Shown here: in pieces, positions 1-14,412 of the stretch | How positions within the stretch are numbered: the first letter of the stretch is position 1 | Layout of the letters: every line of letters starts with the position of its first letter | From: Diplolepis rosae | Lineage: Eukaryota; Arthropoda; Insecta; Hymenoptera; Diplolepididae | Direction: 5' to 3' | DNA length: 64,000 nt | NCBI GenBank assembly: GCA_030998225.1 | Contig: JAPYXD010000698.1 | Span: 8,287,001-8,351,000, forward strand | Position numbers and translations under genes: made by a program | The notes under the pieces: model-generated | The model's input: the letters and a program-made list of their open reading frames with translations, nothing else | Database searches by the model: none | What the model was told of the DNA's origin: nothing

Positions 1-139
1 AATTTTTAAAGCCGGAATCAAGTCACATAAAACCCAAAGATGATTGATGTGAAAGGCCGTAAAACTCTTTTTTTTTGTGAAAATATAACTTTGCAAGGCC
101 AAGCACAACCAAAAAAGCATTGATGGTCTTATAATGTCC

Positions 140-252
140 TCTTGTGAGTGACATAACACGCTTTAGGAAAAAGAAAAAGGTGAGAAAAAGAGGTGAGAAA
201 AAAATATGACACCTTCTTTTTTATTTCTAAAGCTTGTTATGTCACTTGCGAG
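140..252. repeat. Short imperfect inverted repeat
   Basis: The arms are about 27 bp. The left arm reads ctcttgtgagtgacataac...cttta (about 140-166) and the right arm, read on the other strand, ctcgcaagtgacataacaa...cttta (about 226-252). They are separated by a purine-rich spacer of about 60 bp. This could be a small MITE remnant or a chance hairpin. Confidence 0.5.
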
Positions 253-1685
253 AAAGGAAAAATGGTAAGGAAGGTGAACGTGTAAAAGAGTCTTTTACTC
301 TTTAACAATAGGTTACGTGGTCGTACGCATTATTGGTGTTCGTGTACAAGGGCACGTGTTCGCCCCTCAGAAATGCATACCAAGTAGTTTTCAACACCCA
401 TGTGTATATACTGACTCACGCTTACTATCGCAAGAATGCACGCCACCTTTTTATACGTGCTGAATTCTTGCTTAATTTGTCTTAGATCGGCCACTACGCC
501 CTTTTTACAGTCATGACTATTGATTACTTTACCCGCGGGGCCATTTATTTCCCAACACTGACCGGCTTAATCGGACAAATAACTCAAAGTTTTCAGACAT
601 CAATGAAGTTTCAATTGTTCCCGCTATTTACTGATTCGCCGGTGGAAATGAGTTTTTACAATATAAAACAATATATTATAATAATTAATCATTTCAAAAT
701 TGTAACTTGTCCTAAAAACTGGACAAAATGTTACATTCAAGAAACTAGGATTTTTGCTAGAATTCAAATAGCTTTCAAATTTCTACAAAAGCTGCCACTT
801 TCTGAGTATTGTGTTTATTGTAATTTATTGTGTTTTATTGGGAAAATACGTTTCTGCGAAGGATATGGAAGCAAATATGTTTTCTTGGGACAAATTCTTT
901 GAAAAGTGGACTTTTCTTTTTGATATCTGTTTTTCTTTCTTTATTCATAATGCATCTTTATTACCTTGTCACTTTAAGTTTATTAAAATTCTAATGAGTT
1001 TTTCTAGTTAAATTATTGAGTAACCCCTTTGAAAGTGCAAATTGTAAAATATATTTTAGAAAAAAGTGTAATGTTTTACTAAATGTTCTAATGAACCTTA
1101 AAAGAAATTTGGAATATTCCAGGTGTTAGAACGTTTCGAAATATTTATATTGTTAGAGAATATTCTAAAGAGCGTTCTAGATGGAATACTTAAGAACTTT
1201 CTAAAATAATCTACATACATTACATTGTAAAAAACTTCTTAGAAATTTTTTTCCAAAATTGTTTGGACGCTACAGTGTTAAAAATCTTACTAGTTTTAGT
1301 AGAAAGTAAAATGAAATGAAAAGTAAATGAAATGAAAAGTTAAAGAAATGAATTGAAAGTATTTTAAATTTAATATACATTACTGAAAAAAACTTCCGTT
1401 AAATGTAATAAAAGTTTAATACAGAAATTTCTAACAGTCTAATTTACAAAATATTTTTTGCATTTCCTTTTAAATTCGGTAAGAAAAATCTCCGAACATC
1501 GTTATAAAATACTTTTCAAAATATTTCAAATTTTTCCTAAGATTTGAGAAAAGTTATGTAAAATACCTAAGTATGTACCGAACTTTGTATGCAAAAAATA
1601 TTAATTACTGGTAAACTGGCATAAAAGATCTGTATATTTTAAAATTTCTCCAATTATCGATGATTCATCGTGCTCTCTTGTGGGA

Positions 1686-1760
1686 AGCAAACAAATCGAA
1701 CTCGCGACCTTATTAGCTTTACGGGTGAACGCCCAATCAAAAAATAGCCGCTCTTGGTAT
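1686..1760 (-). repeat. tRNA-like (B-box) fragment, possible SINE remnant
   Basis: Read on the minus strand, 1709-1692 gives GGTCGCGAGTTCGATTTG, which fits the T-arm/B-box of many tRNA genes (GGTTCGANNCC-like). An AGAGCGG string that could be the end of an A box lies about 45 bp upstream. No acceptor stem closes and the T stem is broken, so this is not a functional tRNA. A tRNA-derived SINE fragment is the best reading. Confidence 0.3.
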
Positions 1761-3243
1761 CATGACATCATCCTTACATCGTTAGTTAATGTAACATTAA
1801 CTCTTGGCAAATCGATCGGAAATCTGATTAAGCCTCAAAAGTCATTGTGCAGTTTCGCTAAAATCTTAAATTTGGCTTAACGATCAACTAATTACCAATC
1901 AAGTCTACAAGATAAATAATTAAATGCCAGTCCTTTGTTTCATTTCCTTAAGCAATTAATCCAAAAAGTATTTTGACTTCAATAAAAGTCCAATTAAGAG
2001 TCACAATATGATTATTTCTATTCCAAAAATCAATATAAACGAACAAAATTATTTTGTTCACTCCAAACCTAAATTAGTGAAAAGCTCGACATCAATTTTC
2101 TTCAGTAACGAATTGTACTAACCATAAGTTACTTTTGGTAAAAAATCAGTTATAAATACTAAAAAAATTAGTGGCAGACTTTTTATCAATTTAGATTTAG
2201 ATAGTTGGTGTAGATGTTTGACATCTTCAGTAGGTTTTTTTATCGCATTTTTTAAAAAATTTTCTCTCGAGTACTTTTTCACGAATACAGATTTTTTCCA
2301 CGAAATTTCTCTAAAAATACTTGAATTGAGACCAACGCCCGATGAAAGTGCAACAGTCCCGTTTCCATCTCGCATTAGACTCGCTTTCGCAATCAAAAGA
2401 TCCTGATTTTCTCCGTCATCGGTTTCGAGGACGAAACTAGGCCTCGATGTGGATGTATTGAAAATCGATGATCAATTGATATGACAGGCACGTTTTATCG
2501 CCTCGAACTTGCCTCATTCGTATTAATCATCGTGACGATTCGCAAGAAAAGAAAGTTATACAGTTACCGATCTTATGATCGATTATATTACATCTTGCAT
2601 ATGACGTTAAATGCTTATTGGTATGTAATTCCTCCAACCAAGGGTATTTGCACTAATCATCATCATTAGATTCAAATAAATTAGAAAAAACTGTATAAGA
2701 GTCGGTTACTAATTTCAGATATCTAGATTATTTAAGATCACTACCAAACCTCAATTTTCATCACTTTTCCTCTTTTTAAAATGATTTTATTTTTCAAATC
2801 TCCAATTTAACTGATATTAAAATTTTTAAATAAATTGCCTCCTTTATCAAATGATAAACCTAAATTTCTGTATTACACTTCCATTACATTATTTATTTTA
2901 CTATAACCAATATTTCTCCATTCAATCAGGAAAAATAAAGTTCTTATCTAAAAGCCGGTTATTTGACCGGTTGCGGTACAAATAGCCCGTGCAGAAATCG
3001 CCCGATTTGTCCTCATTTAAGGTAGGGCTACGGTTAGGCCCTCGCTAGAAAAAGTAGACTAGGAAGTTCTAGGCGGGTCCCGGCGAGGCGTTGATAAGGT
3101 TCACCCTGTTTGGTTTCTAGAAAAACTAGTTCCTTCTAGTCGGGCCCTATTTTTGGATTTTAGTCAGGCCCTAGGTAGTTCCTTATTTTAATAAAAAGTT
3201 TAGATATTCTTTGCTGCGCATGCTCATGCAAAAGGCCTTTACA

Positions 3244-4564
3244 TACACGGAGAAAAATAGTTGAAGTAATTTTACTCAACTTCCGATCAAATTTGGGACA
3301 TAAGGACAAGTTAGAAGTTATTTAGTATCACTGTATTTATTTGTGATATATTAAATGTTCTAAAATGAATCAAAGTTGAGTAAAATTCAGAAGTGTAGGG
3401 TAAAAAATGAAAGCGTGCATTAAAAATTTTTAAATATATATATTATTACTCGTAGTATAACTATAAAAAGCCAATCTTTTATTAAATCACAAAAATAGTA
3501 GAGCTTTCCGTTCATTCTACTCTACGCTTCAATCGAGAGTTGAGTAAACCGTGAATCGCAAGATTTATTCCAACAGCTAAATCTATTCACGCAGGAACGA
3601 ATGAAAGTAATCTGCGCCTTGGGCACACATGAAAAATTTTTAATTTCAAAAACTTAAATTCTTAAAATTAAATTGATCTTATGAAAATTAAAACAAAAAA
3701 AAATCGATAAGTGTATTACATAAAATATGAAATATCACATAAATTACTCAGGCAGAATAATAATTTGGAATTCGCAAATGCAAAATCCATATTTTGAAAA
3801 TATAAAACACAGAAAATAAAAGAACCTTCTTTTAAATGTTTTTATACAAGATACTTCTTAATAATAATGCAATTTTTTAATGTACATTTGAAAATTTAGT
3901 TTCACTAAACTTCATACGTTCTTATAATAAAAATATATACTAAATGTAATTTAATAATTATATTATATATATCAATAATCATAGTTATAATAATTGTGTA
4001 ATTATATTAATTTTTAAAAATATTTTATTAATCATTTTTGAAAAAAGTTGATTTATTTTTACTTGAGTAAGGCTACAAAATTTTATTGACGGCACTTACT
4101 CTCACAAGCTCTGAATAACTCATGCAGTCACTATATAAGAAAGTTCCAAATTTTATATCTCAGCATTGTAAGCGAGCGTGTGCGTGATTCGACGAAAGCG
4201 TATCGTACTATATATAAGTGTTGTTATTAGGTTTATATATGTAAGGTTATATGTTTAAGTGTATTTGTAATTTGAAATATGATTGGCTACGTCCGTAATG
4301 GTGTGAATGTATTTGTAAGTTGTTTATGTATATACCGGATGACTATTGGCAGGCTCGAGGTAAGAACTTTTTTTTATTTGAGAGAACCATACCATTGCCA
4401 GTTGAAATAATATGTAACGCTTATTGTTATTCACTTTTGGTGAATTAGGTATATATCAAATTAATTTTACCCGACTAGGATTTAATAGATGTTCAAATGT
4501 CCTTATATCCCAAGTTTAATCGACAGAGTTGAGTAAAATTACTTCAACTATTTTTCTCCGTGTA
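3244..4564. mobile_element. Non-autonomous TIR DNA transposon, 1.3 kb, TA-flanked
   Basis: The ends form a perfect 37-bp terminal inverted repeat beginning CACGGAGAAAAATAGTTGAA, with imperfect complementarity extending to about 70 bp. Each end abuts a TA (3244-3245 and 4563-4564), as expected for Tc1/mariner-type target duplication. The interior is AT-rich with no transposase-like frame, so it would need a transposase supplied in trans. It interrupts a GC-richer repeat seen on both sides. Confidence 0.85.
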
Positions 4565-7500
4565 GCTGGGGCCCCATTGTACGGTTAGGCAATAGATATG
4601 TGTTCTAATCAGGGCCCGACTAGATTAAGTAGGAACCGAGAATGAAGCAAGAAGTGTTTCAGAAATATTCTCGTCTCATCAATAACGCAAGACGTTGGCA
4701 TTGTTGTCTCATAAAATGAGTATACATGTGAAAATTTCATCTGAAATACTCTCGATTTTCTAGACAGTGAAGAATATTTTTGAATATGGGAAGTGTCATG
4801 CTACGTGAAAATTTTGAATAATACAAGTTTTACATTAACAGATACAAGGACTCTTGTTACTGTGGACGTTAATGGTTTGAAACTCACTATGTGGGCGTTT
4901 ACGACAAACCGAATGCCACTTATTTTTCGCAAGAATGCACTTCTATAATTTAACGATCTGTCAATGAACTCGAAGCTTGTACGTAGTAATAAAAGTGCTT
5001 CAAAACATTCAACAGAGGTGAAGTAGAAAATATTCTGCACACTTGGGTGCATCCTTTCGCAGGAATAAAATTTGTTTAACTAATTGATCATTTTACTTTG
5101 TTATTATTATCAACTACTTTTTATTTCATTAAAATCTAAAATTACCACCTTCATAAGAAATCATACCCTGAAAGATAATAGAAAACGGCTATTTTTATAA
5201 CTCAAGATTCCACAGGCTGATAATGTTAATTTATACACTTTCTTTGATAGGAGAATAGCTTAATTAATTAAATAAAATCTCAAGACTATTATTTGATTTT
5301 TCCCAGGTTTATTTCCCCTATGACCATAAAAACTTAGTTACCGTATAAAGTATCTAAAGAAAGAATGGAACTATCCTTGAATACATTCCCGAACAATGTT
5401 AACAATTTTAGAGACACTTATGAATTTGCAAAATTAATAGGGGGATATATAAACTAATTAAAAGTACATTGTTAGTAATGTTCGGGAATTTACACAATTT
5501 TTATTTTACACAGGTAACGTAAAAATTTGACTATATATATGACTTAATTGCAAAAAATGTTCTGAAATTTTTGACATATTTCCTAATATTATGAAACTCA
5601 ACTGGATTTTCATGATATGTTTCTTAAAAATAAAAAACTGTAACAGGATTTTTATAAAATTTATCATAAAATTACGAAACCAACAAAATTTTCAGTTACA
5701 TGTAACTGCATAGACGGAAAAACTTTGTATAACAATATATGCTTTATTTTATAATGATAATTCTAAAGAATATTAGGAATTTAGGGAAAAACGAGATGCA
5801 ATGGTAATTATTCCTAGCAGACTGGAAATTTTTCGCAGTCAAAATATTAAAGATTCGAAAAATGATATGAAACTAGTATAGGTTATAGTAAAGTTTGATA
5901 TAATTTATAGCAAATTATAATATAATTCATCTGAAGTTTGGTATTTCGCTGCGGAAAATTTCTACTATGACACGTTTTCCCTAAATTGAAACGTAGTTTA
6001 GCAAAAATTGTAAACTTGGGTTTCTCCGTGTAAAACTTCAGTTACACAAAACGTAAAATTATTCCTGTTACAAGTTTCAGAATTGCCAGATACAAGTATC
6101 AGAATATTCAACACTTTGTAACTAAAAATTAACAAATTGTTTCTTAAATTTACTAAAAAGTAACTAAATTTCCTGAAATTCTATCCTAATTTTACGAAAC
6201 TCTAACCGAATAAAACGTGTTTCGGAAAATTACTGTAGAAATTTCTAACAATGTACAATTTATATTTTGTAGTCTTTGATTTTTGCAAAAAGCAAGTCAC
6301 CATTGTATGTTAAAGTCATCGTGAAATAAAAATTACCACCGATTAGAATTTAAAGAAATGTTCAATTCATGGTCAGAACATGTAAAATTGATGTTTCGTA
6401 AGATAATTTCTCAAGGGGCTCCAATTTGCCAGATGGGCGTGTCTCTTAAAGAAAAGTTTTTGAAGCTAAAAGGTCATGTAGATTAAGAACCGGTTCAATA
6501 TCGAAAATTTCTTGTGCAGTGCAAAAGGATTAATTTGCAGAACATTGTATGATACCAGATTGAAGTAACGAGTCGATATAACCAAAATTTTACATATTTT
6601 ATATGAATTAAAGTTATTTTAGATTGCTTGTTATTCCAATCCTAAATTGCAATATATATGTTATATGTAACACATTCTTTTAATGGTGGGAGACATAAGT
6701 ATGTGGCCCTATACTTTCACCATGTGAGCCGAGGAAAACGAACATTTATTATTATAATTATTTATTGTTTCTAGCTTGAATTTATTACTACGAATTTATT
6801 GGATTCTATTCCATTCCCTCATTTATGAAAATAATTTTCACTTAATATTTTTATAAACTAGTTTCATGTTATATTTTCATTGATTTTCATTAATTGAGAA
6901 TTTTAAGGTAAATAACTTGTGATGTAATACAATATGACATTTTGAGACTTTTTTTCTAAATTTTGTAAAACGTTGTCTACTGAATAAACATGAGTGTTGG
7001 AGAATATTCAAGGTCAATGATCGAGGTGGATTTTATCCGCCACTGGAGACCTTAAAGAATCTAATGATGCATATCGCGAAGACATTAAAACAAACTAGAA
7101 TTTTCAATGCGTATTCACAGTGCGATTAAGAAATTAAGGGAAAGTTTATGTGAACTTTACGTGTGAAATCCGCTTTAAAGAGAAATTTCTTCAAGTGTGA
7201 AATTTCAAATTAAAGCCTGTTACCCTTGATCTTCCAGCATTTTATTATTATTCTTAACAGCTAATTAAATAATTCATTTCATTTCCCATCCTTGGCCTGG
7301 ATCTATTAATTAAGGATTTCAAATTAATGACTGAAACGATAGATTTACTGAATCTTATATGAATTGACATTTTAAAATATCTGCTTTTTTATAATCATAA
7401 AGTCAATAAAATTGTTCTTCTTATCAAAAATATAAAATGTTTTTGATAGCGGAAAACGCACTGGGAAAAATGAATAATTATTTTTTGAATGAGGATGGAA

Positions 7501-10500
7501 CTAAAGTTCCAAGTTCCCGGAAGAAATTAAATCACTAGCAGAGAATGTAACTTTCAAAAAGTCCTGGAGGGAAATCTGACAATAGACAACTTCGAACTCG
7601 ATATCAATCATACGAAATCCGTTAACGCGAATGCGGAAGGAATTTCCACCAAATGCATAGTTTATAATCACGTAATGAATGCGAAATTCGTGATAATTTG
7701 ATCTTTCATCGTATTCTGCTTTATAAATAATTCACGAAGGTTTAATTCAACACGAACCTAATCACTTTCCGTGAATGAAATTGCTATACATCCAACAGAA
7801 ATTTTTTTGAAAATATCAAAAAAATAAACTGAGAAGTTAACTTTAATGCTACATAACATAAAATAAGAGTCTTATTACTAATAAAAGGAAAAGTCAAAAA
7901 ATCAGATACTTTTAAAAAGGAATTCTCAGTTACATAAAGTGATAAAATCAGGTAATTGATGCTAGTTAAGAAATTTGCAAATAAAAATACGAATTTCAAC
8001 TAAGAAATCAATAAATTGAAAAGTCCCACGTAATTTATAATTCCTCCCACGTTTATCTCCTTATCTGGTAATAATTACGAATCCTCGAGTTTACATTTCA
8101 TAAAAATGTCCATCGTTTTCATTAAAGGCTGATTGTGTTTCGAATCAAATAAATGTCAGAGTATTTTTAGAATTATTAATCTGCAAATTTTGAAAAATGA
8201 TCAGTTTAAATTGATAAATCGCCATAATTTTCTTCAATTAACCAACTCTATAATTTCACTCTTATAAATTACAGTTACAACGGTGCAAAAAAAACGGTAC
8301 CAAGGCTAAAGCGAAATCGCCTTTAAATTTATTTTCATTGTTTACGTTCTTAGGATTTGTAAGTAAATTACTCTTTTTGATTCCACGCCCTTTTCCATTC
8401 AGAGCTTCAATCCGGTTTAATTTAGATCAAAGAAAGGAAATTCCTATTGGATAAAAGCTGTGGCAACTTTCGTTAATGGGATCGGTGCACTTTATACATA
8501 GTTAGGAATAACGTATGTGTACACACACAATATTATAGGCGCTCTTTATATTTACGTGTATATATTGTAAGTGAATCGAGTAGCGGTTCTTGTGAGAAAG
8601 TTTAGTGTCTCAGCGATAGTGAGTGCAGAAAAGAGAATACGGATGTTAATTTTCATACAATTAGATTTATCATTGACGGATTTTGGATGCTCTATTAAAG
8701 TATTTTCATTTGCGAAAATTTTTTCTCGAGAAATTCACCAGCCAGAACGGAAGAAAAGGAAGACTTTTACTTTTACCTGAATTATGTGAGGCGATACATG
8801 TGAAGTTCACTTTTACTCGACAGTTAATTCCAGAAATTATTTACTAGATCGTTTACTCTATTAGGAACAAAGTTTACTTTTTGAGGGAACATTGTTAAAA
8901 ATTTCTGCAGTAAACTTCCATTGGATATAATTAAAGTTATTCTAGTCACGTATATCGAATTAAAAAAGACTTTCATGCCAGAAGATAGAAAAATTTCATT
9001 TAAACTTGAACATACCTGTTTATTTATTTTAATGATTTTTATCAATTTTTCTTTATTAAAAACATAATTTATATAGAATTGACTCGTTTTGTATTAAATT
9101 GTAATAAAATTTTCAACAATGTAGGTTTTTTTTACTTTATAATATTTTCTATAAATATTTTAATTATTTGATTTTATAAAGGATATAATCTATTTAATAT
9201 AATAACAATATAAATTCAAATATTAATATATATATATAGTGAATAATATATTATAATTTAAAGAATTTGAAATCTTTCTGTGGAAAAAAGACGCTTTCAA
9301 AATGTAGGCAGTGGCAAAAATTTCGAACTCAACTAATTTGAAATTATATTATAACATTATACAGATTATATTTATATAAAATTGATTAATTTTACAAGAA
9401 ATATAACCTATATTATATTATAATATAACAATAAAAATATAAATTAAAATTTTAATACAAAATATTATCAAGAAAACCTATATTGATGAAAATTTTATTA
9501 CTGTTGAATATAAAACAAGTCTATTTCGAATAAATATCTTTTTTAATCTAAATAAATTAATAAAAATGATCAAAATAAAAACATATGTGTGTTCAAATTT
9601 AAATGAAATTTTTTTATCTTTTGAAAATTAAGTAAATATTTTTAATTTAATGTACGTGACCAGCATAACATAAATATAATTAATTTTATAAAATTTATAC
9701 ATTTTATAATTACATTATATAGATAATATTTAGTATTAGTATTATCAATATTCATGTATTAGTAATAATATATTTTATGTTTATTTAATTATGTTATTGA
9801 ATATTCAGCAATTTGCAAAATATTTCATTTTGGGTGGATATTAATTCGTAATTGTATGCTACTTTGTGGATTTATACTAGATTTATCGATGATCATAGGT
9901 AAGTAGTTGTCAATGTTTTTGTATTTAATTAATAATTCTATGTGAACACATATTTAAGTTTAGATGGACGAGATCTGAGTGAAATTTCCCACGTTAGTCG
10001 AGACAGAACAATCGAGAATTGCTCTCAGTAGAAGATACTGTGTTTGGTCAGACGCGTTGGAGCAATACCAAACCAATTAATTCATTAAATATTTAATAAT
10101 GAGGCAACTACTTCAATTACGAGACTTTTAACGCTATTCTAATTTTTTATTAATTTTGAAAAGTTTTATGTAAGGGATGGCTACATAATTTTACTGTTAT
10201 CAGTATTTTTAAGAGAAAAATATATAATATTGCAAAATAAATCAAAAGTATGAGAAATTTCGTTTTTCAAGTCTAACCTTAATCTTAAGCAACAACATCT
10301 TTTTTGGTGAAAAATTACTAATTTTCAGCAATATTTAATTGATTAATGAGTGAATTCAACTAATTTGGAGCAAATTTGACTAAATCGGTAAAATTTTAAC
10401 TGATTTATAGATAATTTATATTCATCTCTTTTAATTTTTTTAATCTACATTTATTAATCTGCAGAATATATTTAATTGATAAATATATGATTAATATCGA

Positions 10501-11249
10501 TCGTGATCAATAATTTCTGGAATTTGACATCACCCCTGACATGATGTTAAAGAATCCGATGTCATCGTGTCGTAGGGAGTGAAAAGCTCACCAGATATGA
10601 TTTAAGAGATGCAAAAGTGTGAGAAACGATCTCTGATATAAATAAATAATTGAGTCTGAGGTCACGTAACCCAAGAATCTCAAATAAGGAGCCGCGGATT
10701 GATTTCTATGTCGACATGGATACATAGTTTTACATTATTTCCCAGAGAATAGAACACCTGAAGATTGAACTTTTACTGAGACACTGTCTTCAAAAAATCT
10801 ATAACATTTACGGAATTAATCCAATAAGCAAGAATTTATCATCTAGCAACATGGTTCGGTTGTTACTTTCACTGTTGCACCTATCTGCTCGATATTTACT
10901 TCCGGCTAGTCATTATTCTTTTTAACGGAAAAGCCTCGCCTACTTAGCGATAAAATGACTTCTAGAAATAACTTTTTGAAAAACTGCAAAATGAATAAGT
11001 ATGTTCCAAATTGAGAAAAAAATATAACTAAGATATGCAATAAAAAATATTTCCAAGATTAAAAAACACCTGTAATTTATGAAATTTCCAATTTTTCACT
11101 TTTCCACGTTACTTTTTAATTGACACTGAAAAGTATGCACTTTCGCAGGAAAATTGAAAGAATCGCGGAAATGTATTAAGATGAGGGATAATTTGTAAAT
11201 TCACATCACTATAGTTGAATTGCGAAACACGTACCAATAATATAATCCT
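4565..11249. other. AT-rich intergenic DNA with decayed repeats
   Basis: No coding region is supported; all open frames are under 90 codons and look random. The block 5690-6240 has palindromic fragments (gtaactg...cagttac, cggaaaaac...gtttctccg) typical of decayed TIR elements. The block 9.05-9.8 kb is extremely AT-rich. The segment about 9250-9350 is an inverted copy of sequence flanking a tRNA-like fragment at 42.9 kb. Confidence 0.5.
5387..5492. repeat. Imperfect 22-bp inverted repeat
   Basis: The left arm is attcccgaacaatgttaaca and the right arm, reversed, is attcccgaacattactaaca, with three mismatches over 22 bp and about 60 bp between them. It is probably a small fold-back remnant. 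Confidence 0.5.
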
Positions 11250-11623
11250 CATGGTGCACGTGATGTGGGAGGTGATGGGGAGGTTTCCTTAGTGGAAGAA
11301 CGATCCTCCAAGAGTTTCACAGAGAGAGTGCAGCTGGATAGAATTGACGACAGTCCTTTATAACCTTTACTGTTGCTTTAGGTAAAAGTGGGGGTTCGTT
11401 GGTTAACAGCACGAGGTTGGTAAGACGCGACGAACGTAGGTACGTTATCCTAAGTATATAAACATATATCTATGTTATATATGTATACATATGTACATGT
11501 ATGGATGTTTATAGAGTGTAACGTTTGAGCGTTCTTTCTCGTTTGTTACTCGGGCACACGACACTCGCGCGAGACAGGTTCCCATGAAGCTGACATGGCC
11601 ATTGCCAACCCAGATTACATTTC
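11250..11623 (+). promoter_or_regulatory. Candidate promoter and short first exon
   Basis: A GC-richer patch stands out from the AT-rich surroundings. A TATATAAA box lies at 11455-11462. An ATG at 11584 opens a frame (MKLTWPLPTQITF...) that would reach a splice-donor-like ttc|gtaagaag at 11624. No downstream coding exon is recognisable, so this is a weak candidate for the 5' end of a plus-strand gene, or a conserved non-coding patch. Confidence 0.25.
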
Positions 11624-11984
11624 GTAAGAAGAGAGCAAACTTTGAAATTTTACTCTCACTGAATTGGGGGTGGCAGAATTTAAAATGCGGAACTGGATTC
11701 CTTTGAATTCAGGAGTTTTTTATTCTCTATACTTTTCTGAGTATGTGTGTAAATTTTCAGGACAATCTGATTTTTTTTTCTTGGAAGAATAAATATAAAA
11801 TTAAAAGTTACTACGATTTACGAATAACGCGTTTTTAGCGAAAATTAGCTTTTTATAGAAAATAGTTTGTTTAATTATTTACTAATATTTCTGAATTATA
11901 TGGAGAATAGTATATAAAATATGTTTAAGTAAAATCTAACGTATTGGACACAGGCCTTTGACATTTTTACCACTTATTCTTTGT

Positions 11985-12345
11985 TATATTATCAATATTT
12001 TTGTGTATGGAAAGCACTCTAGATACAAAAATTAATAACAAATTTTTTTTATATTTTAGGATATTTTTATTTATTTTATTATTTTATTTGTAACTTTTTT
12101 TTAGTGTGTTACCTTATTTTCTCGTATCCAAAAAGTTACTACACATTGTAAGGAACAAAATGAAAAAAGGATCATGACCATTCGTTAGAAAAAAAAAAAA
12201 AAGTTTTTCAAAGTCAAAAAAATGGCCAAGAAACTTAAAATTTTTAGTTTAAGAATATATAAAGGTGCTGGAATTTAAAATAACCGAAACCTTTCTAAAT
12301 AAACGTACTAAACATAACAAAAATAGAAATTCAGGGTTGAAAACA
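11985..12345. mobile_element. Degenerate copy of the GGGGATCC fold-back family
   Basis: It shares long stretches with the full element at 23641-24162, for example tatggaaagcactcta, the tract tgttacctta...tcgta and cacattgtaaggaacaaaat. Both terminal GGGGATCC ends are missing. No coding capacity is visible. Confidence 0.6.
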
Positions 12346-13741
12346 AGCTAGAGAATGCAATTGACAGATTTTGGTGTATTTCTTCAGGAAATATTAAGCA
12401 TTTAATTTCCAAGATAACAAATTACTGGAAATAATGAAATTTTTACCAATATTATTTCTTATTTGCAGAAAAAAGAGAACTATGAATTATCACTCACATT
12501 TAGTATATTTTTACAAAGAGAACATAAATATTTAATTTAATATGCATGCAGATTATTATAAACAAATGGTATTTATAAACAAAGACTCAACTATAGTGTT
12601 TCCTTCAGAAAGAATCATTTAAAATATAATTGTGTGGACTTTTTAAAATAATGATAGTTAATGATAAAATAATTATAATAAGTAATTATCATAGCAGCTT
12701 ACAAGAGTGAATTAGACTTGAACCCCATGGATGTCGACGGCAAATACATATGCCATTTTTAAGGTATGGATCACTGAGAGAAATTCACGTCATAGTAATA
12801 TTAACTGAACATTTTCAGTGAAGTTTTATGCATTAAAAGCAATTGCAGTTTTCGGTTACTTTGAAGAATTTTTTCAGGTGATTCAATAGGAATCGCCAGT
12901 TTAGTTTTACTAACTGACTTTTACAGTTGTATTTTACGACTACATAATTTTTCAGTTAAAGTAACCGACTTCTATTCTTGTTCAAAGTGCAGTCGCATTT
13001 GAAATGATAATTGTATTTATTATTCATAATAGCACAATAATTTAGTCGAAGTAATTAAATTTGAAATTTTCTTTCAAATGGAGAAAATATCTGTTAAAAA
13101 CATTATGAGTAAAAATCGAATTGCTTATTAGTAACTTTTTATTAATTCAGACTTGGAAAGTGTTTTTTTAATTTTTTATCAGTATTGCTATTTACTAATT
13201 TCAATCATTCACTCATATCTTACTTTTTAATTAGTTTCTTATGACTGATTTCTTAGTAAAAGTGACTCATTATAACTGATTGAAATTAGTAACATTAGGG
13301 AAATCATTTTTTAGTTAATGTGACTCACTCTATTTCTGAATCAGTGTAATTCTCACTGAATTGCAATCAGTAAGCCACTCATAGCAGATCAATCAGTGAT
13401 TTTTTACTAGTTTGAACGAAATATAACTGTTTGCCCAATCAGAAGTGGGTCACTGATTTCAATTAAATGAAAATGTCACTGATTCATATTTAGAGAGTAC
13501 AAAAAGTGAATATGGAGCTAAAAATCAGTCAGTATTATTACTGACTTTTACTAATTTATCAATGAAAATCGATTAGAGTTATTTTTGAGTATTCTAACCA
13601 AATACTTAAAAGAAATAAAAGTTAAGAAGATTAATTCGTGGTATATATTTATATTCTAATTGCAATCAATACTATTTATCTGATTTCTGTTGAGTGAATT
13701 TTCCTGATTTCATTCAAGGAGAATTTTATTGAACCCTAGCC
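12346..13741. repeat. ACTGATT/CAGT-rich degenerate repeat region
   Basis: There is no gene. From about 12.78 to 13.6 kb the sequence is dense in short complementary words (actgatt, aatcagt, cactgat), the vocabulary of the CTCTCTAAATC MITE family found elsewhere in this window. This looks like an old or distantly related member. One edge near 13.49 kb reads atttagagagta, like that family's right end. Confidence 0.45.
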
Positions 13742-13745
13742 TTAA

Positions 13746-14412
13746 GGTAGTACGATCACGAAAATTAGACCTCAGGCAAAAATAGATAATTTTGCTTTCA
13801 AGAATAGCAATATTATTATTGAAGGGCTAATTTGAAAGAGAAAAGATTATTTTTCATGAAAAAAATTTGAAACACAAAAAAATAATTTTATTAATAAATT
13901 TTATTTTTGCCCAAACTTATTTTCTTATCGCTTCGAGCCAAATTTTTAAAAATGATGCGATTCTAATAAAGCACGATTTATTTTTTTAGGAAAAAGATTC
14001 TCTACAACTTGACCGTTTCCGATTTTTGAAAATGAATTCTTTAATAGCTGAAATTATAAAAAAAACAATTTTTCAAAACAAAATTTTTATAAACAAATTG
14101 CTGTATTTGATAATAATTAATTCAATTTCAAAAATAGGAAACGGTCAAGTTGTGGAGAATCTTTTTTCTAAAAAAAATGAACCGTGATTTATTAGAACCG
14201 TATCATTTTTAAAAATTTGGCTCGAAGCGATAAGAAAATAAGTTTGGGCAAAAATAAAATTTATTAATAACATTATTTTTTTGTGTTTCAAATTTTTTTC
14301 ATAAAAAATAATCTTTTCTCTTTCAAATTAGCACTTCAATAATAATATTTCTATTGTTGAAAGCAAAATTATCTATTTTTTCCTGAGGTCTAATTTTCGT
14401 GATCGTACTACC
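13746..14412. mobile_element. TTAA-flanked fold-back MITE (GGTAG family), full copy
   Basis: The element is a near-complete palindrome of 667 bp. The left end is GGTAGTACGATCACGAAAAT and the right end is its complement. Both sides carry TTAA (13742-13745 and 14413-14416), the piggyBac-type target duplication. The arms run inward for about 300 bp each, so a transcript would fold into one long hairpin. There is no transposase; it is non-autonomous. Related copies are at 34.2, 47.3, 55.8 and 60.3 kb. Confidence 0.85.

Larger units (their letters stand above)
1..3243. other. Intergenic AT-rich DNA, no supported gene
   Basis: I see no convincing coding region; the open frames are short, unsupported and mostly lack a recognisable pattern. 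Contents include a short inverted repeat (140-252), a tRNA-like promoter fragment near 1.7 kb, and a roughly 80-bp repeat (about 1353-1430) whose inverted copy lies near 36.79-36.87 kb. The stretch 2940-3240 is GC-richer (motifs such as gggccc and aggccc) and is interrupted by the TIR element that starts at 3244, because similar gggccc-rich sequence resumes at 4565-4640. Confidence 0.5.

Noticed and set aside
2118..2406. Overlapping frames of 92 (minus) and 62 (plus) codons
   Set aside because: They are mirror shadows on opposite strands with no family resemblance or splice context.
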